64,000 nucleotides of DNA from Lepagella muris. Its GTDB lineage: Bacteria; Bacteroidota; Bacteroidia; Bacteroidales; Muribaculaceae. The notes under the pieces are model-generated. The model was given only the letters and a program-made list of their open reading frames with translations. It did no database searches and had not been told where the DNA came from. This document shows, in pieces, positions 15,774 to 24,128 of the stretch (position 1 is the stretch's first letter; the number at the start of each line of letters is the position of its first letter). A program made the translations under genes and the position numbers. The stretch is from the NCBI RefSeq assembly GCF_004793975.1, contig NZ_SRYB01000026.1, forward strand, positions 1 to 64,000, in the 5' to 3' direction.

Positions 15774-15845
15774 TGTTCACCCATGTTGCAATATCTCGAG
15801 AACTCCGGCACATGCCATGCTCATGGTTATAACTATTGTTACTAA
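15735..15845 (+). pseudogene. Truncated NVEALA-type peptide gene
   Basis: The first 13 codons are those of the NVEALA gene at 14154 (MNKKQILLSSMET), then the frame runs into an unrelated 23-residue tail ending SGTCHAHGYNYCY and a stop at 15843-15845. The hydrophobic segment and the NIEALTDGD motif are missing. This is best explained by duplication followed by an internal deletion joining the head of one peptide gene to the tail of another. It could still be translated as a 36-residue peptide with three cysteines. Its 3' end overlaps nothing; the next lipoprotein starts at 15859. Confidence 0.6.
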
Positions 15846-15858
15846 TGAATTATCGCCA

Positions 15859-16872
15859 ATGAAAAATATCATAGTGATTATCGTGTCTGCATTGCCAATT
15901 GTAATGCAGACCTCATGCAAGGAGTCTGTAAGGAATTCATGTATTCAGATCGATCTATCTTCTGTCCCCATGGATCCGAGTGAAATTGATTTGGATATAC
16001 TTACCCGTGAGGTGTCTCTTGATAATGACTCCATCATAATCGGTAATATCGTTGATTTGGTTGCCACGGATTCCGTGTGGTTCATTCTTGACGAAAATGG
16101 ATCGATTATAAGATATCCGTTGGCAGATGGCATCTCTCCAAAAAGAATCAACTCAAGAGGTCATGGATTTGGCGAGTATATCGCTCCTGTCGCACTTACA
16201 TCAGACAAGGACACTCTGTACGTATTGGACATTGCCACCGCTTCCATCCTTAAATACGACACAGATCTAAAACCCTTGGAGAACGTGCAATTGGATCATC
16301 CTGCTCAAAACATACTCATCTGCGGTGACAACATCCTATCCGACAACCTTGATCTGAAGTCTAATTCAAATATGGTGATAATGTCAGATAGGAAAGGGAA
16401 CCATATTGACAATCTGATTCCGATTGCAGATGTCGGTGAACTTGATTCATACCGGGTTGGAAACACGTTCATGGAACGTATGCAGGATGATGTATTCGTG
16501 CTTGATTCAAAGGGCAATACATTATACATGTATGAAGATGGAGTGATGCATCCGGCATACAGATATGACTTTGGGAAACGTATGATCCCGGAAGGGAAAC
16601 CTCTTGATGTCGGCAACTTATCCCAATATGCGGTTTCCACTCATTGTTTCATATCCGGCGACATGGTTCTGTTGAGCTATCTTCTGGATAATCAGCGGCA
16701 ATACTGCTACTATGATGTCAAAACGGGACAGATTAAGAATGGCACAGTCAACGCCACATCGGAAGGGTTCCCCTTCTTTCCAAGATGGCAACACGGCAAT
16801 GAATTGATAGGCTATCTTGAATCGGAATCCGGAGAAAAGAATGGAAGCCTTCTATTCTATACTCTAAAATGA
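15859..16872 (+). CDS. 6-bladed beta-propeller lipoprotein (3 of 4)
   Basis: 337 residues from the ATG at 15859, chosen because it gives a standard lipoprotein signal (MKNIIVIIVSALPIVMQTSC, Cys 20); an in-frame ATG at 15817 lies inside the truncated peptide gene. The mature part has blade motifs (DSVWFILDENGSIIRYPLADG, DTLYVLDIATASILKYD, DVFVLDSKGNTLYMYEDG) typical of 6-bladed beta-propellers. The tail SLLFYTLK corresponds to the last strand. It lies 13 bp after the peptide remnant and 25 bp before the next paralogue. Function unknown; outer-membrane anchoring by lipid is inferred. Confidence 0.8.
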   Translation: MKNIIVIIVSALPIVMQTSCKESVRNSCIQIDLSSVPMDPSEIDLDILTREVSLDNDSIIIGNIVDLVATDSVWFILDENGSIIRYPLADGISPKRINSRGHGFGEYIAPVALTSDKDTLYVLDIATASILKYDTDLKPLENVQLDHPAQNILICGDNILSDNLDLKSNSNMVIMSDRKGNHIDNLIPIADVGELDSYRVGNTFMERMQDDVFVLDSKGNTLYMYEDGVMHPAYRYDFGKRMIPEGKPLDVGNLSQYAVSTHCFISGDMVLLSYLLDNQRQYCYYDVKTGQIKNGTVNATSEGFPFFPRWQHGNELIGYLESESGEKNGSLLFYTLK

Positions 16873-16897
16873 TACTTTCTCTTATCCCTCAGCAAGG

Positions 16898-18034
16898 ATG
16901 ACAACCATAATTCCAAACAATATGAGAACCATATTTCCAATGTCGCTGAAGACTTCATTCGTATTCGCAGTGATGCTTATTTTGTCTTCATGTATGACTA
17001 CAAAAACAGAAGATAAGGATATATCTCTTAAGGATACTTCGGAGCATATCGTAAAGGTAAGTGATTTAATCTCCAAATATGAATGGATTCATCTCGACAG
17101 CATTCCCAATGCTTCAATCGGAAATGCAGCCCGCATCATTGAACATAATGGAAGAATTTATATTCTTGATCTGACTTCAAGAAAGGAGGTGCTTACATTT
17201 GGGGCTGACGGTAAATTCTTGAATACTATTGGCGTTCAGGGGAATGGGCACGGGGAATATCCCGACATACTTGACTTTGCCGTCAATACCACAAACGGAG
17301 ACATCGCGATTCTTTCACCGGCTTCGACTGTATATGTTTATAACGAAGTGGGAAACTTTATCAGAAGCGTCAAGTTGACCGAGTCTTTGCTTTGGCATAT
17401 CATATTTACCCAGGGGCATTATATCTGTTCTACAGATCATTGCACTTATACAGAGGGGGATGATGCCTTCCTGATATATACATTCACCTCGGATTTCAAA
17501 CCCGAAGGTAAGTATATTCCGGTCCTTCCCCAACAAATGCCAAGCACGGCGATGTTTGAGGGATTGCTGTCATCGCAAGGAGATACCGGATATTATATGG
17601 ATATGTTCACCCATTCCCTCTATGAAATAAATAACAGCGGCATTCCGGATCTTCTGTTCACTTTCTCTTTGCCTGATGCCATGCCAAACTCCGTATTTGG
17701 AGAGAGTATGGAATTCTACATGCAGCAGACCAAGCATGACTGGATAAAAACCTTCATCCCTCTTCAGGATTCATTCCTGCTGACGTATGTGGTCAACGGT
17801 AATCTATGTATGGCTGAGATTTCAAATGAAGGTAAAATCAAGGTCAGCGGTCTTATTGGCGGCATACTGCCCAAAATGTTTCCGGCTGCCCATGGTTCCA
17901 TACTGTCACCTGTCACAAGGGAGGAATATCAGACTGAATGGCTCGGTATCCCTGAGGAAGAGTTGACAATAAAAGATATGGAAGGGAATCTTTTGCTTCT
18001 AAGATGGCATCTGAATGAAACCACACCTTTCTAA
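16898..18034 (+). CDS. 6-bladed beta-propeller lipoprotein (4 of 4)
   Basis: Up to 378 residues. In-frame ATGs at 16898, 16922 and 16940 are possible; the last gives the neatest lipoprotein signal (MSLKTSFVFAVMLILSSC). Blade-type repeats include GRIYILDLTSRKEVLTFGADGKFL and GNGHGEYPDILDFAVNT, the latter also found in shortened form in the other three propellers (GxGxGEY). It ends 45 bp before the stop of the convergent acyltransferase gene, with a shared terminator hairpin at 18070-18103. It is the last gene of the 12-18 kb accessory block. Confidence 0.8.
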   Translation: MTTIIPNNMRTIFPMSLKTSFVFAVMLILSSCMTTKTEDKDISLKDTSEHIVKVSDLISKYEWIHLDSIPNASIGNAARIIEHNGRIYILDLTSRKEVLTFGADGKFLNTIGVQGNGHGEYPDILDFAVNTTNGDIAILSPASTVYVYNEVGNFIRSVKLTESLLWHIIFTQGHYICSTDHCTYTEGDDAFLIYTFTSDFKPEGKYIPVLPQQMPSTAMFEGLLSSQGDTGYYMDMFTHSLYEINNSGIPDLLFTFSLPDAMPNSVFGESMEFYMQQTKHDWIKTFIPLQDSFLLTYVVNGNLCMAEISNEGKIKVSGLIGGILPKMFPAAHGSILSPVTREEYQTEWLGIPEEELTIKDMEGNLLLLRWHLNETTPF

Positions 18035-18069
18035 AGGCAAGTCTGTGAATACAATTGTAAAATACTTTT

Positions 18070-18103
18070 AAAGATGGCTTATTCAAGTGAATAAGCCATC
18101 TTT
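18070..18103. terminator. Bidirectional terminator overlapping the acyltransferase stop
   Basis: A perfect 15-bp stem (AAAGATGGCTTATTC / GAATAAGCCATCTTT) with a 4-nt loop lies between convergent genes. The arms begin with AAA and end with TTT, giving short U-runs in both directions. The left half includes the stop codon of the acyltransferase at 18079 and the right half encodes its last residues. Confidence 0.75.
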
Positions 18104-18906
18104 CGTAATGCAGCCGCGAGATTTCGTGGATTCTCTTCCCGCGCTTTCAATTTTTCCCAACTTATCGGCTTACCAAAGATTATACGGAACCGCTTCCCGC
18201 CTGCTTTGCAGAGTTCACCGGGGAGCAATGCCTGTTCGACGTTGACCTTCAGTCCGAGTTTCTTGCGCCATTTCGCCGTGCGGTAGAACACCATGGAATT
18301 CATCCCTTCGAATTTCACGGGCACGACATCGCGCCGCGATTCTATGGATTTCGCCACGAATGATTTCTGCCATTCAAGGTCGGAGATAGTGCCGTCCGGT
18401 TGCAGACGCGACACGAGCCCTGCCGGGAATTGCAATATGTGCATCTCCGACTCCAATGCCTCCTTGATAGCGCGTGTCCTGTCTCGCCCCTGGCGTCCGT
18501 ATTTGTTGACAGGGATAAACATGTCGCGCAACGGCTCCACATTCATTAGCATGTCGTTGACAAGGAAGCGTATGCCGTCGTCGCCATATCTCTCACCAAG
18601 CACGGCTATGAGCGCGATGCCGTCAAGTCCGCCCAACGGATGGTTAGAGGCAAACATCAGACGACGGTGCCCTTCAAGATTCTCCAGACCTTTCACCTCA
18701 ACCGTCACTCCGAGATGCTCCAGGATCTTGCGTGCAAACGCCGACCCGCGTGCCGGGAAAGCGGCACGCAGCATCTCGTTAAGTTCCTTCTGGCGTATCA
18801 GTCTCTCCAGTCCGGAGATCAGAAATCCGGGCACAATCCTCCCGACATTCCTCGGAAGGCGCGACCGCAGAATGCCGTGAAGATCTATCTCTATCGGTTT
18901 ATCCAT
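18079..18906 (-). CDS. 1-acylglycerol-3-phosphate acyltransferase-like protein
   Basis: A 275-residue membrane-associated acyltransferase of the PlsC/lysophospholipid family. The catalytic NHxxxxD motif is present as NHPLGGLD (about residue 90), with the second block FIPVNKYGRQGRDRTRAIKEAL and the FPAG motif (HILQFPAGLVSR). Expected role: acylation of a lysolipid or related glycerol or ornithine lipid intermediate in membrane lipid synthesis; the substrate cannot be fixed from sequence. Its start overlaps the end of obgE by 8 bp, so translation is probably coupled. The final codons (KMAYSLE) are part of the terminator hairpin. Confidence 0.85.
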   Translation of the reverse strand: MDKPIEIDLHGILRSRLPRNVGRIVPGFLISGLERLIRQKELNEMLRAAFPARGSAFARKILEHLGVTVEVKGLENLEGHRRLMFASNHPLGGLDGIALIAVLGERYGDDGIRFLVNDMLMNVEPLRDMFIPVNKYGRQGRDRTRAIKEALESEMHILQFPAGLVSRLQPDGTISDLEWQKSFVAKSIESRRDVVPVKFEGMNSMVFYRTAKWRKKLGLKVNVEQALLPGELCKAGGKRFRIIFGKPISWEKLKAREENPRNLAAALRKMAYSLE

Positions 18907-20065
18907 TTACGCTGTCTTCCTCGTCCCAGAATTCATCTTCCCAATCCTCATCATCAATCGGGAAGTCTGTATCCTCATTGTCATCCTGATGGAAGATGAA
19001 CTCATCCTCTTCCTCCACACGATGACGCACGTCGAGATTACGATGGGTCATGGTGCTCTTCACCTGATTCTCCTCAGAATTAATCTCGCGCCAGAGTATA
19101 TCCTTCAGCTCAGTCAAGCCCTGCCCCGTCACTGCCGATATGAACACTGTCGGGATACCTTCCGGGAGCTCGGCGGCAATCTCCTCACGCAGTTCATCGT
19201 CAAGCATGTCGCACTTTGATATGGCGAGCACCCGGCTCTTATCTGCCAATTCCGGATTAAACTCCTTCAGCTCATTTAGAAGAATCTCGTAATCCTTCTT
19301 TATGTCGTCGCTGTCGGCGGGAATGAGAAAGAGCAGCACGGCATTCCTCTCTATATGCCTCAGGAAACGGAGTCCGAGACCCTTGCCCTCGCTGGCACCC
19401 TCTATGATGCCGGGAATATCCGCCATCACAAATGATTTGTCGCCACGGTAGTTGACAATGCCAAGACTCGGCTCCATCGTCGTGAAGGGATAGTCGGCAA
19501 TCTTGGGCTTTGCCGCCGACATTGCGGAGAGCAGCGTGGATTTTCCGGCATTCGGGAATCCCACAAGACCCACGTCGCCAAGCAGCTTCAGCTCCAGCAC
19601 CACCGCCTTCTCAATGGCGGGCTGTCCGGGCTGGGCATAACGTGGGGCGCGGTTGGTGGATGTGGCGAAATGCCAGTTGCCCAGACCACCCTTTCCTCCA
19701 CGAAGAAGTTTTATCTCCTCGCCGTCTTCCGTTATCTCACATAAAAATTCACCCGTCTCCGCATCAAATACGGCAGTGCCCACAGGCACCTCAATTATGC
19801 GGTCCTCCCCATCCTTGCCGAAGGAGCGTCCCGCGCCGCCGCTCTGTCCGTCGGTAGCGAAGACATGACGCTGGTAGCGCAAAGGGAGGAGCGTCCACAT
19901 GTGGCGGTTCCCTTTAAGTATAATATGACCGCCACGTCCGCCGTCGCCGCCATCGGGTCCGCCTTTTGGCACGTACTTCGCCCTATGGAAATGACGGCTT
20001 CCTGCGCCACCCTTTCCTGACCGGCAAAGAATCTTCACATAATCTATAAAATTAGATTCTGCCAT
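18899..20065 (-). CDS. obgE: GTPase Obg/CgtA
   Basis: A 388-residue GTPase acting in large-subunit ribosome assembly and stress control. The glycine-rich Obg fold covers residues about 1-158 (GKGGAGSRHFHRAKYVPKGGPDGGDGGRGGH in pieces). The G domain follows with P-loop GFPNAGKSTLLS, switch region DYPFTTMEPSLG, DIPGIIEGASEGKGLG, and the base-recognition SKCD. The C-terminus is an extremely acidic tail (DDNEDTDFPIDDEDWEDEFWDEED), common in this family. Length is normal. Downstream it overlaps the acyltransferase gene; upstream a nucleotidyltransferase gene ends 41 bp away. Confidence 0.96.
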   Translation of the reverse strand: MAESNFIDYVKILCRSGKGGAGSRHFHRAKYVPKGGPDGGDGGRGGHIILKGNRHMWTLLPLRYQRHVFATDGQSGGAGRSFGKDGEDRIIEVPVGTAVFDAETGEFLCEITEDGEEIKLLRGGKGGLGNWHFATSTNRAPRYAQPGQPAIEKAVVLELKLLGDVGLVGFPNAGKSTLLSAMSAAKPKIADYPFTTMEPSLGIVNYRGDKSFVMADIPGIIEGASEGKGLGLRFLRHIERNAVLLFLIPADSDDIKKDYEILLNELKEFNPELADKSRVLAISKCDMLDDELREEIAAELPEGIPTVFISAVTGQGLTELKDILWREINSEENQVKSTMTHRNLDVRHRVEEEDEFIFHQDDNEDTDFPIDDEDWEDEFWDEEDSVNG

Positions 20066-20106
20066 GTTTTATTTCGTTTTTGGTTATGTTTCCGTTTATT
20101 ACGTTC

Positions 20107-21222
20107 TTATTTGAACCCCACACGACGTTTCATCAGATCGTTGGCATAGCGATAATCGTCGGGCGAGCCTATATCAATCCACGTCCCCTCTATCGGATAG
20201 CACCCCACCTCTCCGCCGTCGGCAATCAATGATGTTATAAAATCCGGAGCATCAAGATATTCTCCCGCCACTATACGGCTGAGCAGACTGCTTTTCATAA
20301 GATAAACGCCACCGTTGGCAAAATAGTTGTAGGTGGGTTTCTCTTCCAATCCCTTCACCCGCTTCCCCTCCATCTTCATAATCGCGAAGGGGACAGAGAC
20401 GGTGTAGGGCACCGCCGCCATCGTGAGGTCAGCCCCACTTCTTACGTGATGCAGATACATCTCCTCGAAATCAAGGGTGGTGAGAAGGTCGGAGTTCATC
20501 AGCAACACGTTGTCGCTGTGTATCCCGTCAATCAGAGCCATGCTACCCATCGTGCCGAGACGCTTTGGCTCACGGATGCAAGTCACCTTCGCACGCCCCG
20601 TGCGCTGACGGAAATGCGACTCTATTTTATGCGCCAGATAGTTGACAGTCACGAATATCCGCTCCACGCCGCAACGTTCCAGCTCATCGACGTTATAGTC
20701 TATTATCGCCTTCTCACCTACGGTCAGCAGCGGCTTTGGTGTGTCTTGCGTAAGCGGGCGCAACCTCTCCCCCTTTCCTCCTGCCATAAGCACTGCATCA
20801 ATGGGCAGACGCGTCTTTATGGCGCTCAGATCAACGATGTCGATTATATGCCCGCACCTCACCACGGGGAGCAGCGTCAGACGCCGGCGTCTCCCCTCCG
20901 CAATGCGAAGGCACCAGTCTTCTCCCGGGGTGAGATAAAGATAATCCCTATGCATCACGCTCTCCACGGAGTCAGATATATCGGCGCCGGCTATAAGCGC
21001 GCGCCTCACGTCTCCGTCAGTGACCGTGCCCACAAGATTGCCGGCATCATCAATTGCAAACAGCGTCATCGACTCCCCAGACAATCTGTTGATGGCGGCA
21101 AGAGCGTCGCGCACGTTTGACCTAACGCTGACAGCATGACGACGAAGCAGAGCGGCACATGATGCCGAAACCTCGCCATATATACTATCCGGCAACTTCC
21201 GGTTTCGATTCCCGTTATCCAT
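20107..21222 (-). CDS. CBS-domain sugar-1-phosphate nucleotidyltransferase
   Basis: A 371-residue protein with two parts. Residues about 20-125 are a pair of CBS motifs (SMTLFAIDDAGNLVGTVTDGDVRRAL, LTLLPVVRCGHIIDIVDLS). Residues about 138-371 are a Rossmann nucleotidyltransferase with the signature VLMAGGKGERLRPLTQDTPKPLL, the metal-binding MNSD, and the late GTWIDIGSPDDY motif. The same architecture is known from PtmE-type guanylyltransferases and mannose/heptose-1-phosphate guanylyltransferases, so activation of a sugar for surface polysaccharide is likely; the exact sugar is open. The last base of the WYL regulator gene is the first base of this gene (overlap at 21222), and a glycosyltransferase gene lies further upstream. 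Confidence 0.88.
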   Translation of the reverse strand: MDNGNRNRKLPDSIYGEVSASCAALLRRHAVSVRSNVRDALAAINRLSGESMTLFAIDDAGNLVGTVTDGDVRRALIAGADISDSVESVMHRDYLYLTPGEDWCLRIAEGRRRRLTLLPVVRCGHIIDIVDLSAIKTRLPIDAVLMAGGKGERLRPLTQDTPKPLLTVGEKAIIDYNVDELERCGVERIFVTVNYLAHKIESHFRQRTGRAKVTCIREPKRLGTMGSMALIDGIHSDNVLLMNSDLLTTLDFEEMYLHHVRSGADLTMAAVPYTVSVPFAIMKMEGKRVKGLEEKPTYNYFANGGVYLMKSSLLSRIVAGEYLDAPDFITSLIADGGEVGCYPIEGTWIDIGSPDDYRYANDLMKRRVGFK

Positions 21223-22124
21223 TATTTATCTTGTTGATATTGTTTTAAAGTCTCCTTCAATTCCGTCTCCACCATCACCCTCAATTCCTGCGGTGCAAGC
21301 ACCTTAACAGCCACCCCGAGTCCGAGTATCTCATGCACCAACTCATAGTTGAGTTGCAGCCTATAGGAGAAAATCGAATAGCTATCGTGCACCTCCTCCT
21401 GCTGCGACACGTGGAGCGGCAATGCCCGGAAATATTTAGCCTGAGTGGGTGTGGCCTTGAGACGCACGTTCTTCACCGGGGCAAGGGAGGTGGTGACGCC
21501 CACTATATTGCCGAAATAATCATCCGGATTAAAATCTGCCGGCATATCGAAATAGTCGCGCATTATCCTCATATCGGTCATACGGTCAAGGGCATACGTG
21601 CGTATCGCCTCCCCTTTCTCCTTAAAGCCGATCATGTACCACCTCTGCTTATACCTCTTCACGAGATAAGGGCGAAACACAATCCCTCTCTCTGCCCTGG
21701 AGCGGTTGAATCCTGCATAGGTGAACACAACTTTCCGACAATAGCGTATCGCCTCAAGCACCTGTGGCAAAAATTGCCTCGCCGACGGCACGTCCTCAAT
21801 CTCCACACGCTCTATAGGCACGTGGGTATCCTTGAGGGCACTGCTGACCGTATATGAATCAAGCATCCAGTTGGTGAACGCACGTCCCTGACGTGAGGTG
21901 TCGGAGTCTATGTAGTAACGTCCGCGACTGTCGCAGCAGATGTCAAGATGGAAATTCTCCTCTATGGCACGACGGTAATGATGAAACGTGCGTTCCGGCA
22001 GAGGTGTGCCGTCGGAAAGATGCGACTTCACCCATAGCGCATTCAGTTCCTCACGGGTGAGCCGCTCGTAGCGCGACAGGGTGTCGACTATCCATACGTA
22101 TCTGCTTATAAGGTCGCGTGCCAT
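21222..22124 (-). CDS. WYL-domain transcriptional regulator
   Basis: A 300-residue regulator. The N-terminal 75 residues form a winged-helix-like DNA-binding part (RYVWIVDTLSRYERLTREELNALW). The WYL domain occupies about 120-200 (AIRYCRKVVFTYAGF, FRPYLVKRYKQRWYMIGF), followed by the C-terminal WCX extension (DYFGNIVGVT to the end). Known: WYL domains bind nucleotide-type ligands and control DNA damage, defence and other genes. It is embedded between a glycosyltransferase and a nucleotidyltransferase, with 4-bp and 1-bp junctions, so it is probably co-transcribed with them. A shorter paralogue sits at 27301. Confidence 0.88.
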   Translation of the reverse strand: MARDLISRYVWIVDTLSRYERLTREELNALWVKSHLSDGTPLPERTFHHYRRAIEENFHLDICCDSRGRYYIDSDTSRQGRAFTNWMLDSYTVSSALKDTHVPIERVEIEDVPSARQFLPQVLEAIRYCRKVVFTYAGFNRSRAERGIVFRPYLVKRYKQRWYMIGFKEKGEAIRTYALDRMTDMRIMRDYFDMPADFNPDDYFGNIVGVTTSLAPVKNVRLKATPTQAKYFRALPLHVSQQEEVHDSYSIFSYRLQLNYELVHEILGLGVAVKVLAPQELRVMVETELKETLKQYQQDK

Positions 22125-22128
22125 AATA

Positions 22129-23409
22129 CTAAATATTTGATTTACATTCCTCTATCAACCTTATATACTTATCCACCACCACCTGCGGTGAGAATCTGCG
22201 TCTCACCTCATATTGCATCACCTTGCGCATCAGCTCCATCTCCACCTCGTCAACAACTTTGCTGCACGCCCACAATATGCCAACAGAAAGGTTCATCGCC
22301 GCCTGACGCATATCAGATGAATATGGCGCGATATAGCCGGTCTGCAGATGATCAATAATATCGCTCTGCCCCCCCCGGTTAAAACTTACAGGTATGCACC
22401 CGTAAGCCTGTGCCTCCACAAGAGTGCCAGGCAATGTCTCGTAGCTTGACGACGACACGACTATATCAACCTCCTCATACACCTTGCGTATGGCATCCTC
22501 CCCACTCACAACGCCGAGATGACGATGGCTTATCGCTATCTCTCTGAACAAGGAAGCATCCTTGATGCCTCCGAACGTGACCAATTCCAACTCATCCGCT
22601 ATTTCGGAATACATCTCTTTCAGCACCCGAGTCATATCTATAAGCACAGGGAAACCCTTTATAGGATCGTCAAGACGGGCGGCACCGAATCCTATACGTA
22701 TCTTTCTACCCTTCAGCGGGGGATGGTTCACCTCCTTGATACGGTCAATGGGGAAGACGTTGGGTATGACGTATACGCCCTTATTATATCTCAACAGTGA
22801 GCTCTCCTTTGACCGATTATAAAGCCAGTTGCTCACTGCCACAAATTTCATGTAGGGATACGTGTCGTAGATCCGGTTCTTGTCTGCCCATACCATCGCC
22901 GACTCTATTTTGTCGGGACTCAGTCTGCCAAGCAACGGACAATAGTTGCAAATGGAATGGTAGCCCGTGCATCCCCCTGCATGATGACATAGGCTGGTCA
23001 TGCACCACATATCATGCATCGTCCATATCAACGGCTTGTTCAGACGCTTCATCCGCTCTATACCAGAGAGGGAGAGCATCCCCTGATTGACCCAGTTGAG
23101 CAACACCGCATCCGCCTCCTTCACCAACGGATGACGCCACAATGGAAGCCCCTTCGCACCGGTATCTATCTTAAACAGTGTGTCGCGCCGGAAGCCGTTA
23201 AGAATAAAAATCTTAAGTCGTTCTACGAGAAATTTCCATTTTATCTTAAGCGATCCGGCAGCCTTCACCACATAGGGAGAATCCGTCAGTTTCTCGACCA
23301 CCAGCATACGGGCATCTATACCGGCATCACGCATAGCCTGCATAAGACGCATGCTGACCATAGCTGCCCCTCCCGTGCGATCACTTTTATTTATTATCAC
23401 TATTTTCAT
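22129..23409 (-). CDS. Glycosyltransferase family 4-type protein
   Basis: A 426-residue GT-B glycosyltransferase, similar in layout to WcaC-like exopolysaccharide transferases. N-terminal MKIVIINKSDRTGGAAMVSMRLMQAM is the usual Rossmann start with the glycine-rich acceptor loop. Middle features include WTMHDMWCMTSLCHHAGGC with clustered Cys and His residues, typical of this subgroup. The C-terminal nucleotide-sugar domain carries SSSYETLPGTLVEAQAYGCIPVSFNRGG, matching the family 4 E(x7)E pattern. The donor and acceptor are unknown. It is followed after 4 bp by the WYL regulator and preceded by the dihydrofolate reductase gene 58 bp upstream. Confidence 0.9.
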   Translation of the reverse strand: MKIVIINKSDRTGGAAMVSMRLMQAMRDAGIDARMLVVEKLTDSPYVVKAAGSLKIKWKFLVERLKIFILNGFRRDTLFKIDTGAKGLPLWRHPLVKEADAVLLNWVNQGMLSLSGIERMKRLNKPLIWTMHDMWCMTSLCHHAGGCTGYHSICNYCPLLGRLSPDKIESAMVWADKNRIYDTYPYMKFVAVSNWLYNRSKESSLLRYNKGVYVIPNVFPIDRIKEVNHPPLKGRKIRIGFGAARLDDPIKGFPVLIDMTRVLKEMYSEIADELELVTFGGIKDASLFREIAISHRHLGVVSGEDAIRKVYEEVDIVVSSSSYETLPGTLVEAQAYGCIPVSFNRGGQSDIIDHLQTGYIAPYSSDMRQAAMNLSVGILWACSKVVDEVEMELMRKVMQYEVRRRFSPQVVVDKYIRLIEECKSNI

Positions 23410-23467
23410 CGTAGAAGTCTTGTATTCAGAATTATTACTATCTGTAAGTCGCGGCGACGTATTCCGT

Positions 23468-23968
23468 TTAACACTTGGTCTGTATTTTCTCGTAAGTCAC
23501 GTATCTGTAGGCAATGCCATCCGGTGTATGCTCAATCTCACCGACCTCTTCGGGACGCCATTGCCCGGAGTCGGGAGGGAACAGCAACCATGCATCAGCA
23601 TCGTCACAGGAGGCATCAATCTCCGTCAGATATATCCTTGTGGCGTATGGCAGGAATATCCTGTAGATCTGTTCGCCACCCATCACAAATGGAGTTTCCC
23701 CTTCCGTCAGATGCAATGCTGCCTCGGGAGAATCCACAACCTCCGCTCCGGGAGCGTCAAGACCGGCGTTTCTGCTCATCACAATGTTTCTTCTGCCGGG
23801 GAGCGGCTTCTTGGAGAGCGAATCCCAAGTCTTTCGTCCCATTATTATGGGATGACCCATTGTAAGACTGCGAAAACGCTTCAGGTCAGACGATATACGC
23901 CAGATAAGGTCACCCTCTCGCCCAATCTCTCCGTTTCTTCCTGCCGCAACTATTATATTCAAATCCAT
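23468..23968 (-). CDS. folA: Dihydrofolate reductase
   Basis: A 166-residue enzyme that reduces dihydrofolate to tetrahydrofolate with NADPH, completing the cycle started by thymidylate synthase (7496-8290). Motifs: IIVAAGRNGEIGREGDLIWRISSDLKRF, with the Trp and the acidic substrate-binding residue region; the MGRKTWDSL cofactor loop; LPGRRNIVMSR; and FVMGGEQIYRIFLPYA near the C-terminus. Normal length for chromosomal DHFR. It heads the minus-strand gene series running down to the acyltransferase, divergent from the Na/phosphate symporter gene at 24129. Confidence 0.96.
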   Translation of the reverse strand: MDLNIIVAAGRNGEIGREGDLIWRISSDLKRFRSLTMGHPIIMGRKTWDSLSKKPLPGRRNIVMSRNAGLDAPGAEVVDSPEAALHLTEGETPFVMGGEQIYRIFLPYATRIYLTEIDASCDDADAWLLFPPDSGQWRPEEVGEIEHTPDGIAYRYVTYEKIQTKC

Positions 23969-24069
23969 ATCTATATTGTTTCCATCACTGATAATGCCCC
24001 ATTTAATAAAAATCAGGGTCCAAATTCATCGGCAAAAATAGCCAATTCTACCCAAACCGCCAAATCCTC

Positions 24070-24100
24070 TTGCCAAGTTCTAAAATTTTAGTTAAATTTG
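24070..24100 (+). promoter_or_regulatory. Promoter of the Na/phosphate symporter gene
   Basis: A -7 box TAAATTTG at 24093-24100 lies 28 bp before the ATG. A partial -33 box (CTTG around 24070-24072) is about 20 bp upstream. Confidence 0.5.
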
Positions 24101-24128
24101 CCACAAACAAATTATCACACCATCTCCG

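Noticed and set aside
20446..21120. Plus-strand open frame of 224 codons
   Set aside because: Lies opposite the CBS-nucleotidyltransferase gene and has no domain, signal or start context.
23014..24091. Plus-strand open frames opposite the glycosyltransferase and folA
   Set aside because: Antisense to conserved genes; composition rich in His, Arg and Cys without motifs.
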